NCBI GenBank assembly: GCA_028821395.1
Contig: JAPPGP010000066.1
Location: 1 to 38,279, forward strand
Source: Defluviicoccus sp.
GTDB lineage: Bacteria > Pseudomonadota > Alphaproteobacteria > MPNO01
Reading direction: 5' to 3'
DNA length: 38,279 nucleotides
Shown here one piece after another: positions 24,678-32,975 of the stretch (positions are counted from its first letter, which is position 1; every line of letters begins with the position of its first letter). The notes beneath the pieces were generated by a model. It saw only the letters and a list, made by a program, of their open reading frames with translations, had not been told where the DNA came from and searched no databases. Position numbers and translations under genes: made by a program.

Positions 24678-25649
24678 GTGCTGAGAACCGTCATCCTGAT
24701 GGTGGCGTTGCTTGCCGTCTCCGCCTGCGGCGGCGGCCGCGACTATTCCGGCCCCGGCACGACTTGGAGCCCCGGCCCGGCGGCGAGCGCGGGCGGGCCC
24801 GCGGCGGGCGTCGCGGTGGTCCGGCGCGGCGATTCGCTCTACCGGATCGCGCGCCGCAACGGGGTCCCGCTACGCGAGCTCATCACCCTCAACCGGCTCA
24901 GCCCGCCCTATCGCATCCATCCCGGCCAGAAGCTTCTGCTGCCTGGCGAGAAGCATCACGTGGTGCGGCGCGGCGACTCGCTTGAGCGCATAGCCCGGCG
25001 CTACGGCGTGTCCGCCCGCCGACTCGCCGCGGCCAACGGAATCGACCCGCCTTACCGCATCTATCCGGGCCAGGGGCTGCGCCTGCCCGGGTCCGGCCGG
25101 GTGGTGGGGTACCGGATCGCGAAACGCCCCGCGCCGCCGCCGCGGCGGGCGAAGTCCGGACCGCCGCGCTCGGTCTCGCTCGCCCCGCCGCCGCCACGCG
25201 CTGGCAAGCGGTTCCTGTGGCCGGTCCGGGGGCCGGTCGCGCTCGGCTTCGGCAACCGCGGCAAGGGGGTGCGCAATGACGGAATCAACATTCTGGCGCG
25301 GCGCGGCACCGGCGTGCGGGCGACGGAGAACGGGGTGGTCGCCTATTCCGGCAACGCGGTGCGCGGCTTCGGCAATCTGGTGCTGATCAAGCACGCCGGC
25401 GGCTGGATGAGCGCGTATGCCCATAACGACGTGCTGCTGGTCCGCACCGGGCAGAAGGTGCGCCGCGGCGAGACCATCTCGCGGGTCGGCTCGACCGGCA
25501 GCGTAAGCCGGCCGCAGCTCCATTTCGAGCTGAGGCGGGGGCGCCGCGCGGTCGACCCGCTGCGCTATCTGGGGCCGCCCAGAAGGTCGATCAGCGCGCT
25601 TCCGGCCGATCCAGCCGCACCCCGGTCCGGCCGGCCAGGTCCTGTATGA
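24678..25649 (+). CDS. nlpD: NlpD-like lipoprotein with two LysM repeats and a degenerate M23 domain
   Basis: The 323-residue protein begins with a lipoprotein signal (MLRTVILMVALLAVSACGGG, lipobox Cys at 17). Two LysM modules follow at about 50-93 and 96-137, each starting VV-RRGDSL and ending with a PGQ-LLP-type motif. A C-terminal M23/LytM domain spans about 185-305. The usual metal-binding HxxxD is replaced by NDGIN, as in NlpD/EnvC-type activators, so it is probably not a peptidase but activates cell-wall amidases at division. The GTG start lacks a ribosome site. Its last 59 bases overlap the convergent ATPase gene. Confidence 0.87.
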   Translation: MLRTVILMVALLAVSACGGGRDYSGPGTTWSPGPAASAGGPAAGVAVVRRGDSLYRIARRNGVPLRELITLNRLSPPYRIHPGQKLLLPGEKHHVVRRGDSLERIARRYGVSARRLAAANGIDPPYRIYPGQGLRLPGSGRVVGYRIAKRPAPPPRRAKSGPPRSVSLAPPPPRAGKRFLWPVRGPVALGFGNRGKGVRNDGINILARRGTGVRATENGVVAYSGNAVRGFGNLVLIKHAGGWMSAYAHNDVLLVRTGQKVRRGETISRVGSTGSVSRPQLHFELRRGRRAVDPLRYLGPPRRSISALPADPAAPRSGRPGPV

Positions 25650-26487
25650 ACTGCCAGGCGACCCGGCCGGACCGGGCGCCCCTCGTCACCGACCATTCCT
25701 TCGCCTCGGCGCGCAGCCGCTCGCGCGGAACCGCAAACCCGTAACGGTCCGCATAGCCCTCGACGATGCGGAAATAGGTCTCCTGGTCGCAGTTGTGGAA
25801 GCCCAGCCAGAGGCCGAACCGGTCCGACAGCGACACCTTCTCGTCGACCGCCTCGGCCGGGACGATGGCGGTGGATTGCTCGTTCTCGATCATCTCGCGC
25901 GGCATCAGGTGGCGGCGGTTCGAGGTGGCGTAGAAGACGACGTTGGCGGGCCTGCCCTCGATCCCGCCCTCCAGCAGCGCCTTGAGCGACTTGAACGTGG
26001 TGTCCTCCGCCTCGAAGGAGAGGTCGTCGCAGAACAGAATGAAGCGGCGCGCGACCCGGCGCAGCGTCGCCAGCAGCACCGGCAGGCTGGAGAGGTCCTC
26101 GCGATGCACCTCGACCAGCCCGAGCCCGCCGCCGATCTCCGCGTTGACCGCCCCGTGCACCGACTTGACCAGCGAGCTCTTCCCCATGCCCCTCGCGCCC
26201 CACAGGAGCGCGTTGTTGGCGGGCAAACCCTGCGCGAAGCGCCGCGTGTTCTCCATCAGCGTCGCCGCCGGCCGGTCGATTCCGACCAGCAGCTCCAGGT
26301 CGAGCCGGTTGACGCCGCGGACCGGGACCAGGCGGCTGTCCTCGGCGTGCCAGACGAAGGCCTCGCCGTGGCTGAGGTCCGCCGGCTCCGCCCGGGGGGG
26401 CGCCGCGCGCTCCAGCGCATCGGCGATTCGCGCCAGGAGGGCCCGGATCTTCGCGCCGTCCGCTTCGCCGTTTCCGTCCCGCGCCAT
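25591..26487 (-). CDS. DUF815-family AAA-type ATPase
   Basis: The 298-residue protein has a P-loop at GARGMGKSSLVKSVH (about 114-128), a Walker B-like FILFCDDLSFE (about 158-168), a sensor-like YATSNRRHLMP and the family C-terminus with DRFGLWLGFHNCDQETYFRI. This is the uncharacterised DUF815 family of AAA-fold proteins. The ATG at 26487 is chosen because GGGGAAG lies upstream and the longer frame has no similarity. It converges with nlpD and is divergent from yajC. No function is established. Confidence 0.88.
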   Translation of the reverse strand: MARDGNGEADGAKIRALLARIADALERAAPPRAEPADLSHGEAFVWHAEDSRLVPVRGVNRLDLELLVGIDRPAATLMENTRRFAQGLPANNALLWGARGMGKSSLVKSVHGAVNAEIGGGLGLVEVHREDLSSLPVLLATLRRVARRFILFCDDLSFEAEDTTFKSLKALLEGGIEGRPANVVFYATSNRRHLMPREMIENEQSTAIVPAEAVDEKVSLSDRFGLWLGFHNCDQETYFRIVEGYADRYGFAVPRERLRAEAKEWSVTRGARSGRVAWQFIQDLAGRTGVRLDRPEAR

Positions 26488-26567
26488 ACCCCGCTTCCCC
26501 GATTCCCGGCCGGCGCGAGACCCTAAACCACCCCACCTTCCAGTCAAGGGCGCGGCCGGGGAACCGG

Positions 26568-26595
26568 TTGCATGTGCGAAGGCGGGCGCTATAGT
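26568..26595 (+). promoter_or_regulatory. Candidate yajC-secDF promoter
   Basis: TTGCAT (26568-26573) and TATAGT (26590-26595) are separated by 16 bases. Transcription would start near 26602, leaving a 75-base leader before the yajC ATG at 26679. This is the best sigma-70-like match in the window. Confidence 0.55.
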
Positions 26596-26678
26596 CCGTG
26601 CGGTCGCGAAGCCCGGTGCCCGCGGTTTGTCGAGGCGGCTCCTCGCGCCGCCCAGCGAATTGGACGGAGGGTCACCCC

Positions 26679-27170
26679 ATGTTGATAGCGCCGGCGTTCG
26701 CCCAGGACGGGGGAGGGGGGATGGGTGGTCTCGAACCGCTGATACCGCTGGTTCTGATTTTCGTGGTGTTCTACTTTCTGCTCATACGCCCGCAGCAGAA
26801 GAAGGCCAAGGCGCATCGCGAGATGATCGCCGGGCTCAGGCGCGGCGACCGGGTGGTCACGTCGGGCGGAATCGTCGGCCAGGTCCAGCGCGTGCTCGGC
26901 GACAACGAGCTCAGCGTCCAGATCGCCGAGGGCGTCCGGGTCCGGGTGATGCGCACGATGATCGCCGAGCTGGTCGCCAAGCCCGAGCCGAGCCGTGCCC
27001 GGGACGCCGATTACGACGACGATGACGACGAAGAATACGACGAGGATGACGAGGAAGAAGAGCGCCGCCCGCGGAGAAGCCGATCGCGCAGGCGGCGGAG
27101 CGAGCGCGCCCGCGACGACGGCGTCGACGACGATGACGAGGCGGACGACCCGGATGAGGACAGGCGTTAG
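26679..27170 (+). CDS. yajC: Preprotein translocase subunit YajC with a charged C-terminal extension
   Basis: YajC is a small accessory subunit of the SecDF-YajC complex. The conserved part covers residues 1-105: LIAPAFAQ, a membrane helix (LEPLIPLVLIFVVFYFLLIR), PQQKKAKAHREMIAGLRRGD and VVTSGGIVGQVQRVLGDNEL. The protein is 163 residues against about 110 normally. The extra C-terminus is an acidic run (DDDDDEEYDEDDEEEE), a basic run (RRPRRSRSRRRRSER) and a second acidic run. The ATG at 26679 is preceded by GGAGGG. Confidence 0.92.
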   Translation: MLIAPAFAQDGGGGMGGLEPLIPLVLIFVVFYFLLIRPQQKKAKAHREMIAGLRRGDRVVTSGGIVGQVQRVLGDNELSVQIAEGVRVRVMRTMIAELVAKPEPSRARDADYDDDDDEEYDEDDEEEERRPRRSRSRRRRSERARDDGVDDDDEADDPDEDRR

Positions 27171-27227
27171 ACGCCGCAATCCGCCCGCGGACGGCAGGGG
27201 TAAGCGGAGCGTCGATCGGCCGGTGCG

Positions 27228-28802
27228 ATGATCTATTTCGCCAAGTGGAAGATCGTGCTGGTCGCGGTGGTTTGCGTGCTCGGGATCTTCTATGCCGCGC
27301 CCAACGTGGTCGACCGCAGCCTGCTGGAAGGCATCCCCGACGGGCTTCCGAACAAGCAGATCAGCCTCGGCCTCGATCTCCAGGGCGGGTCCCATCTGCT
27401 GCTGGAAGTCGAGGTCGACGCGGTGATCCGCGAGCGGCTGGTGGCGCTGGTCGATGCCGCGCGGACCGAGCTGAGACGGGCCCGGATCGGCTATCGCGGG
27501 CTCGGCATCCAGGGCCAGGCCATCGCCTTCACGGTCCGCGAGCCCGGCAAGATCGACGAGGCGCGCCGCATCGCCCAGCGCCTCGAGACCGGCACCGAGA
27601 TCGACGAGAGCGGCGGGCGCTTCACCATCTCGCTGACCGAGCAGACGGTGCGCGACGTAAAGACCTCCGCGGTCAACCAGTCGATCGAGATCGTGCGCCG
27701 GCGGATCGACGAGACCGGGGTGCGCGAGCCGGCGATCCAGCGCCAGGGCGCCGACCGGATCCTCGTCCAGCTGCCGGGCGTCAAGGACCCCGAGCGCATC
27801 AAGCGCCTGCTCGGCAAGACCGCCAAGATGAATTTCCGCCTGGTCGACCCGTCGATGTCGGCCGAGCAGGCGCGCCGCGGCCGGCCGCCGCCGGGCTCCG
27901 AGCTGGTGCCCGCCGACAACGAGATCGGCCCCGACGGCGAGCCGGTGCAGTACCTCGTCCGCAAGCGGGTGATGGTGGGCGGCGACACCCTGGTCGACGC
28001 CCAGCCCACGGTGCAGGACGCCCAGCCGGTCGTGAGCTTCCGCTTCGATGCGGTCGGCGCAAGGCGCTTCGGCGACACCACGCGGCGCAATGTCGGGCGG
28101 CCCTTCGCCATCGTGCTGGACGGCAAGGTGATCTCGGCGCCGGTGATCCGCGAGCCGATCCTCGGCGGCACCGGGATCATCTCCGGCAACTTCACCGTCC
28201 AGTCGGCGCGCGATCTCGCGCTGCTGCTGCGCGCCGGCGCGCTGCCGGCGCCGCTCACCGTGCTGGAGGAACGCACCGTCGGCCCCGGCATGGGCGCCGA
28301 TTCGATCCGGGCCGGCAAGATCGCGAGCGTGCTCGCCATCGTCATCGTGATCGTCTTCATGGCGGCGACCTACGGCATGTTCGGCGTGATGGCCGACATC
28401 GCGCTGGCGCTCAACATGATCCTGATCGGCGCCGCGCTCTCGCTGCTGCAGGCGACGCTCACCCTGCCGGGGATCGCCGGGATCGTGCTCACCATCGGCA
28501 TGGCGGTCGATGCGAACGTGCTGATCTTCGAGCGAATACGCGAGGAGCAGCGCAACGGGCGAACGCCGATCTCGGCGATCGATGCGGGCTATCAGCGCGC
28601 TCTGACCACCATCATCGACGCCAATCTGACCACCTTCATCGCCGCGGTGCTCCTGTTCCAGTTCGGCTCGGGGCCGATCAAGGGGTTCGCGGTGACGCTG
28701 GCGATCGGGCTGCTGACCTCGATGTTCACCGCGATCATGGTCACCAGGCTGATGGTCATCACCTGGCTGCGGCGCCGCCGGCCGCAGGTCCTGCCCCTCT
28801 GA
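27228..28802 (+). CDS. secD: Protein translocase subunit SecD
   Basis: The 524-residue inner-membrane protein uses the proton gradient to pull secreted proteins out of the Sec channel. It shows the first helix followed by the conserved LGLDLQGGSHLLLEV, the periplasmic P1 region with VEIVRRRIDETGVREPAIQR-like sequence, VISAPVIREPILGGTGIISG, and the six-helix core with GMAVDANVLIFERIREEQR and GFAVTLAIGLLTSMFTAI. Its length is that of the short alphaproteobacterial form. secF follows after 16 bases. Confidence 0.96.
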   Translation: MIYFAKWKIVLVAVVCVLGIFYAAPNVVDRSLLEGIPDGLPNKQISLGLDLQGGSHLLLEVEVDAVIRERLVALVDAARTELRRARIGYRGLGIQGQAIAFTVREPGKIDEARRIAQRLETGTEIDESGGRFTISLTEQTVRDVKTSAVNQSIEIVRRRIDETGVREPAIQRQGADRILVQLPGVKDPERIKRLLGKTAKMNFRLVDPSMSAEQARRGRPPPGSELVPADNEIGPDGEPVQYLVRKRVMVGGDTLVDAQPTVQDAQPVVSFRFDAVGARRFGDTTRRNVGRPFAIVLDGKVISAPVIREPILGGTGIISGNFTVQSARDLALLLRAGALPAPLTVLEERTVGPGMGADSIRAGKIASVLAIVIVIVFMAATYGMFGVMADIALALNMILIGAALSLLQATLTLPGIAGIVLTIGMAVDANVLIFERIREEQRNGRTPISAIDAGYQRALTTIIDANLTTFIAAVLLFQFGSGPIKGFAVTLAIGLLTSMFTAIMVTRLMVITWLRRRRPQVLPL

Positions 28803-28818
28803 ACGGCGGAACGACGCG

Positions 28819-29754
28819 ATGCGACTCGTCAGCTTCATCCCGACCGGAACCCGGATCGACTTCATGCGCTGGCGTCGGACCGCCGGCATGGCGTCGATCG
28901 CGCTGGTGGTGCTGTCGGCGGCGCTGTTCCTCGGCATCGGGCTCAACTACGGCATCGATTTCCGCGGCGGAATCCTGGTCGAGATTCGCACCGAGGGGCC
29001 GGCGGATATCGGTGCGCTACGCTCCCAACTATCCACTCTCGATCTCGGCGAGGTCGAGCTCCAGGAGTTCGGCGAGCCGACCGACGTGCTGATCCGCATC
29101 GAGCGCCAGTCCGGCGCCGAGCGCGAGCAGCTCAAGGCGGTCGAGGTGGTCAAAGAGGCGCTCGGCCCCGGGGTCGACTATCGAAGGGTGGAGTTCGTCG
29201 GCCCCAAGGTGGGGGCGGAGCTGATCGAGGCCGGGATCACCGCCGTGCTGCTCGCGCTCGCGGCGATGCTGATCTATATCTGGTTCCGCTTCGAATGGCA
29301 GTTCGGCGTCGGCGCGGTGATCGCGCTGATGCACGACGTGATCCTGACCATCGGGATCTTCTCGCTGCTCGGGCTCGAATTCAACCTGTCGACCGTGGCC
29401 GCGGTGCTGACCATCGCCGGCTACTCGATCAACGACACGGTCGTGATCTACGACCGCGTGCGCGAGAACCTGCGCAAGTACAAGACCCTGCCGATCGACG
29501 ACCTGCTGAACCTCAGCGTCAACGACACATTGTCGCGGACCATCCTGACCAGCGTGACCACCCTGCTCGCGCTGTTCTGCCTGTTCTTCTTCGGCGGGCA
29601 GGTGATCAAGGGGTTCAGCTTCGCCATGATCTGGGGGGTCGTCATCGGTACCTACTCCTCGATCTGGGTCGCGGTGCCGCTGCTGGTCTACATGAAGCTC
29701 AAGCGCGGCGGGCTCATCGTCGGCGAGGTCGACGACGAGGGCGCCGCGAGCTGA
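28819..29754 (+). CDS. secF: Protein translocase subunit SecF
   Basis: The 311-residue membrane protein pairs with SecD. It carries LNYGIDFRGGILVEI after the first helix, RVEFVGPKVGAELIEAGI, TIAGYSINDTVVIYDRVREN and the C-terminal FFGGQVIKGFSFAMIWGVVI GTYSS block. It is followed after 4 bases by the Mth938-type gene. Confidence 0.96.
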   Translation: MRLVSFIPTGTRIDFMRWRRTAGMASIALVVLSAALFLGIGLNYGIDFRGGILVEIRTEGPADIGALRSQLSTLDLGEVELQEFGEPTDVLIRIERQSGAEREQLKAVEVVKEALGPGVDYRRVEFVGPKVGAELIEAGITAVLLALAAMLIYIWFRFEWQFGVGAVIALMHDVILTIGIFSLLGLEFNLSTVAAVLTIAGYSINDTVVIYDRVRENLRKYKTLPIDDLLNLSVNDTLSRTILTSVTTLLALFCLFFFGGQVIKGFSFAMIWGVVIGTYSSIWVAVPLLVYMKLKRGGLIVGEVDDEGAAS

Positions 29755-29758
29755 GCGG

Positions 29759-30139
29759 ATGACCGAAATCGCGTCGGTCGACCCGCAGGGCCGGAGCGTC
29801 ATCCAGTCCTACGGCGACGGCCGGTTCCGCATCTCCGGGACGACCTTCGAGGGCTCGGTGATCGTCCTCGTCGACGCCGTCCTTCCCTGGCCGGGGGGCG
29901 ATGCGGGGGAGGTGTCGCTGGGGGACTTCGCCCCGGTCGTCGATGCCGATCCCGCGGTGGAGATCCTGCTGATCGGCACCGGCAACGCCATGCGACCGCT
30001 CGACCGCGAGCTGGCGGCGGCGCTCAAGGTCCGCGGCATCGTCGCCGACGCGATGGACACCGGCGCCGCCTGCCGCACCTTCAACGTGCTCGCCGGCGAG
30101 GAACGCCGGGTCGCCGCCGCGCTGTCGGCGACCGGCTGA
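29759..30139 (+). CDS. Mth938 (DUF498)-domain protein, NDUFAF3-like
   Basis: The 126-residue protein is a single Mth938 domain: VIQSYGDGRFRISGTTFEGS, VEILLIGTGNAMRPLDRELA and MDTGAACRTFNVLAGEERRV. Human NDUFAF3, an assembly factor of respiratory complex I, is a member of this family, and bacterial members commonly sit after secDF. A role in respiratory-complex assembly is inferred from homology only. It is the last gene of the yajC-secDF operon and ends just before a strong terminator. Confidence 0.9.
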   Translation: MTEIASVDPQGRSVIQSYGDGRFRISGTTFEGSVIVLVDAVLPWPGGDAGEVSLGDFAPVVDADPAVEILLIGTGNAMRPLDRELAAALKVRGIVADAMDTGAACRTFNVLAGEERRVAAALSATG

Positions 30140-30150
30140 GCCGGAATCGA

Positions 30151-30175
30151 AACGGGGGCCGCGGCGGCCCCCGTT
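30151..30175. terminator. Bidirectional hairpin terminator
   Basis: AACGGGGGCC (30151-30160) and GGCCCCCGTT (30166-30175) form a perfect 10-base-pair stem with a 5-base loop, between the convergent Mth938 gene and the PuuD-like gene. It lacks a long T tract but fits GC-rich bidirectional terminators. Confidence 0.75.
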
Positions 30176-30191
30176 CCAGCTATGGATCGGC

Positions 30192-30797
30192 CTAGAACAG
30201 GTTCTGAGCCGATGTCATCGCATACAGCATCGGGATCGACAGCATCGTGTTGGTCCGCGAGAACAGCATCGCGCGGCGCCCGGCCGCGGCCTTCGCGTCG
30301 TCCGCCGCATCGACCATGCCGAGGGCGATCTTCTGCGCCGGCCAGATGATGAACCAGACGTTGAACCACATGATGGTGCCGAGCCACATGCCGATGCCGA
30401 TCTGGGTGTGCTTGGCGACACCGTCGGTCAGCCCGATCAGGACCGCCTCGACGAAATAGCCGCTCAGCAGCGCCAGGATCAGCCCGGTGACGATCGTCCA
30501 CATCGCCCCCCAGCGGAACCAGAACAGCGCCGCGGGCGCGATCACGCCGGTGATCGCCGGCCGCTTGTCGGCGTCGATCTTGGGCATGTTCGGGATCTGG
30601 ACAAAGTTGAAGTAGTAGAGGATGCCGATCCACATGATCCCGCCCAGCACATGCAGCCAGCGGAACAGGAACGACCACCAGGCCAGGTCGAGCGCCAGGC
30701 CTTCGCCGTGCCACCACAGCACGGCAATGACCAATACGACCGCGAGCACGAAACCCGCGATGATCGTATTGTTGAGGTCCGTCAGGATCTTCGCCAT
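30192..30797 (-). CDS. PuuD-like (urate oxidase N-terminal type) membrane protein
   Basis: The 201-residue integral membrane protein matches the N-terminal membrane domain of the urate hydroxylase PuuD: LAWWSFLFRWLHVLGGIMWI then GILYYFNFVQIP, FRWGAMWTIVTGLILAL, and MWLGTIMWFNVWFIIWPAQK. The cytochrome c domain found at the C-terminus of full PuuD is absent. His and Trp residues in the helices could bind haem. Activity on urate is not implied, as no purine-degradation genes are nearby. GGGGGGAAA precedes the ATG. It opens a minus-strand position next to, but 90 bases from, hpnE. Confidence 0.8.
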   Translation of the reverse strand: MAKILTDLNNTIIAGFVLAVVLVIAVLWWHGEGLALDLAWWSFLFRWLHVLGGIMWIGILYYFNFVQIPNMPKIDADKRPAITGVIAPAALFWFRWGAMWTIVTGLILALLSGYFVEAVLIGLTDGVAKHTQIGIGMWLGTIMWFNVWFIIWPAQKIALGMVDAADDAKAAAGRRAMLFSRTNTMLSIPMLYAMTSAQNLF

Positions 30798-30887
30798 CTT
30801 TCCCCCCGGTTAACGAGGCTGCGCCGGACGCAGCCCGACTCCATGTCGTTAGCGTAGCGGCAAGTTTCGGCGCCTACCCGAGTCGCG

Positions 30888-32165
30888 TCAAGCCGCGCGC
30901 GCTCCGTCGGGGATGCGGCCGGCGATCTCGGCGGCGCGAAATCCCGACAGAATGCTGCCCTCGATGGTCGCCGGCAGCCCGGTCGCGGTCCAGTCGCCGG
31001 CGAGAAAGACGTTGCAGAATGCCGTGCCGGTCGCCGGCCGGCGCGCGATCCCGGCCGGGGTCTGGGCGATGGTCGCTCGGTGCTCCTTGACGATCCGCCA
31101 GGGAGGCAGCGGGTCCGCGGGACGGCCGAGCACGGGCGCGATCTCCCGCCACAGCAATTCGGCAAGCTCCCGTCCCGGCCGGTCGATCAGCCGGTCGGCG
31201 GCGCTCACCGTGACCGAGACCGCCTCGCCGCGGGCGAACAGCCATTGCGACTCGCTGCCCGTCAGGCCGAGAAAGGGCATGCCGCCCGGCAGCTCCACCT
31301 TGCGGTCGGTGCGGAAATGCGCGTTCAGGATCGGGTTCGAGCGCTGCGGCGTCTCGATATCCGGCATCAAGGACGCACAGGCTTCCGGGGGAACCGCGAG
31401 CACCACGGCCTCGTCGTCCGCGATGCCGACGCTGTGGTCCGCGAAGCCGATCGCCGTGGCGCGGCCGCCGTCCAGCGCAATGGAGCGCAGCCGCGCATGG
31501 AACCGAAGCGCGGCGCCGTGTTCGGCCAGGCGGCGCAGCGCCGGATCGACCAGCGCCGCCGACAGCCCGTCGGGAAAGAAGAACGGGCGGCTCGCGCGCT
31601 CGCCGCGCAGGAAGCCGGCCCGCAGGGCGGACCAGAGCAGAAGCGCCGAGCCCTCGCTCGCGTCGGTGTTGAGCACCGCCCGGCAGAGCGGCTGCCAGAA
31701 ACGCTCATAGAGGAGTCCCGTCTCGCCGACGCGGTCGCGCACCGTGTCTCCCGGCCCGGCGCGGGCGAGGCGGGCGATCCCGAGATACTCCGCGAGCCGC
31801 GAACCCCCGACCCGGCGGCGCCGGTCGAGCAGCCAAAGCGGGATCGGCCCCCTGCCGGGCGCGACCCGCCAGCTTTCGCCGTTCGCCACGTCGACGAAGG
31901 GAAAGGCGGCGGGCGCGATCTCCTCGATCGCGTCCGCCGCGCCGGCTTCGGCGAGATAGGCCAGCGTCGCCCGGTTGGCGCCGAGCACCATGTGGCTGCC
32001 GTTGTCGATAACGCAGCCGAGCGTGTCGTCGAAGAACGACCGGCAGCGCCCGCCGGCGTGGCCCGCGGCCTCGTAGACCGCCACCCGCGTCCCGTCCCTT
32101 GCGAGCCGGAGCGCGCAGGCGAGCCCGGAAAGCCCGGCGCCGACGACATGCACCCTAGCCGGCAT
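30888..32165 (-). CDS. hpnE: Hydroxysqualene dehydroxylase HpnE (squalene-associated FAD oxidoreductase)
   Basis: The 425-residue flavoprotein of the phytoene-desaturase-like superfamily carries the FAD dinucleotide motif VVGAGLSGLACALRLARDG (about 7-25) and the C-terminal FAD segment VFLAGDWTATGLPATIEGSI LSGFRAAE. ERFWQPLCRAVLNTDASEGS is typical of HpnE. The enzyme converts hydroxysqualene to squalene for hopanoids. HpnC- and HpnD-type synthases supply its substrate; upstream there is only a degenerate HpnC-like gene, 51 bases away, in the same direction. Confidence 0.88.
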   Translation of the reverse strand: MPARVHVVGAGLSGLACALRLARDGTRVAVYEAAGHAGGRCRSFFDDTLGCVIDNGSHMVLGANRATLAYLAEAGAADAIEEIAPAAFPFVDVANGESWRVAPGRGPIPLWLLDRRRRVGGSRLAEYLGIARLARAGPGDTVRDRVGETGLLYERFWQPLCRAVLNTDASEGSALLLWSALRAGFLRGERASRPFFFPDGLSAALVDPALRRLAEHGAALRFHARLRSIALDGGRATAIGFADHSVGIADDEAVVLAVPPEACASLMPDIETPQRSNPILNAHFRTDRKVELPGGMPFLGLTGSESQWLFARGEAVSVTVSAADRLIDRPGRELAELLWREIAPVLGRPADPLPPWRIVKEHRATIAQTPAGIARRPATGTAFCNVFLAGDWTATGLPATIEGSILSGFRAAEIAGRIPDGARAA

Positions 32166-32216
32166 GCCCCACGGGCGGTGTGCGGACGGGCCGGAACCCC
32201 TGTATCGGATCGCCGG

Positions 32217-32942
32217 TCACCCGCCCCGCTTTCGCTGGAAACGGACCCGGAAGCGCACCGCCCAGCGGTCGAGCGCGGTGAGCCCGATCGGTCCGGCCAG
32301 CGGGTCGCGCCGCCGGAGCCGGCGCGCGAGCCGGCTGCGCTCGGCGATCTCCGTCATCGCCACCTCGCGCAGGGCCGGATCGGAGATCGCGCCCGCGGCA
32401 GCGAACCCATCCGCCATCATCGGGTCGACTCGGTCGAGCAGCCGGACCAGCACCGATTGCAGCCCGCGCCGAGCGCTGCGCTTCGCCAGGTCTTCGGGCG
32501 CGACTTCGGCGGCGCGCAGCCAGTCGCCCGGCAGGTAGATCCTGTCATGGCTGCGGAATGCCTCGCCGCAATCGAGCGCGAGGTCGAGCAGATGGGCCGC
32601 CACGCAGTAGCTCCCGAGCTTCTGCCGCCCGGCCTCGTCCAGCCCGGAGGCCGCGGCGAGTTCTTCGGCGAACGGGGCGACCGCGAAGCCGGCATAGGAG
32701 ACCAGCTCGCTCCAGCTTCGGAAGCGCCGCGCGACGAGGGCCTTCTGCTGCGCCTGGTAGGCCCGTTTCATCGCCGCGTCTTTGGCGGCGCCGGCGAGGC
32801 TCGCGAGCGCGTCGCGGCGCTCGTCCACCGGCCGCGTTGAATCGTCGGCGAGCGCGCGCGCGTCCTCCAGCGCGGCGGCGCAGGCGACGATCTCCGGCCA
32901 GGCTTCCAGCCGCCGCGTATCCAATGGCGTCGTCGGGCGCAT
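32217..32942 (-). CDS. HpnC-like squalene/phytoene synthase family protein, degenerate
   Basis: The 241-residue protein aligns with HpnC by the HDRIYLPGDWLRAAEVAPED segment and LARRLRRRDPLAGPIGLTAL near the C-terminus. It is shorter than usual (about 280) and the active-site aspartates are not intact. The first Asp-rich motif (DDxxD in family members) reads LEDARALADD, and the second (family DCGDDY-like) reads LDLALDCGEAF. It may be a non-catalytic paralogue, a diverged synthase or a decaying gene. It precedes hpnE in the same orientation. The ATG has no ribosome site but a TATATT box 6 bases upstream. Confidence 0.65.
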   Translation of the reverse strand: MRPTTPLDTRRLEAWPEIVACAAALEDARALADDSTRPVDERRDALASLAGAAKDAAMKRAYQAQQKALVARRFRSWSELVSYAGFAVAPFAEELAAASGLDEAGRQKLGSYCVAAHLLDLALDCGEAFRSHDRIYLPGDWLRAAEVAPEDLAKRSARRGLQSVLVRLLDRVDPMMADGFAAAGAISDPALREVAMTEIAERSRLARRLRRRDPLAGPIGLTALDRWAVRFRVRFQRKRGG

Positions 32943-32948
32943 GCGCCC

Positions 32949-32954
32949 AATATA
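32949..32954 (-). promoter_or_regulatory. -10-like box just before the HpnC-like gene
   Basis: Read on the minus strand, TATATT (5/6 to consensus) ends 6 bases before the ATG at 32942. It sits in the 33-base divergent gap with the NDUFAF6-like gene. There is no clear -35. Confidence 0.4.
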
Positions 32955-32975
32955 CGCGGGAATGGCAACGGCGCG

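Noticed and set aside
26589..28946. A 785-codon open frame on minus opposite yajC and secD
   Set aside because: This is an antisense shadow of recognised genes, dominated by Asp, His and Arg, with no domain seen.
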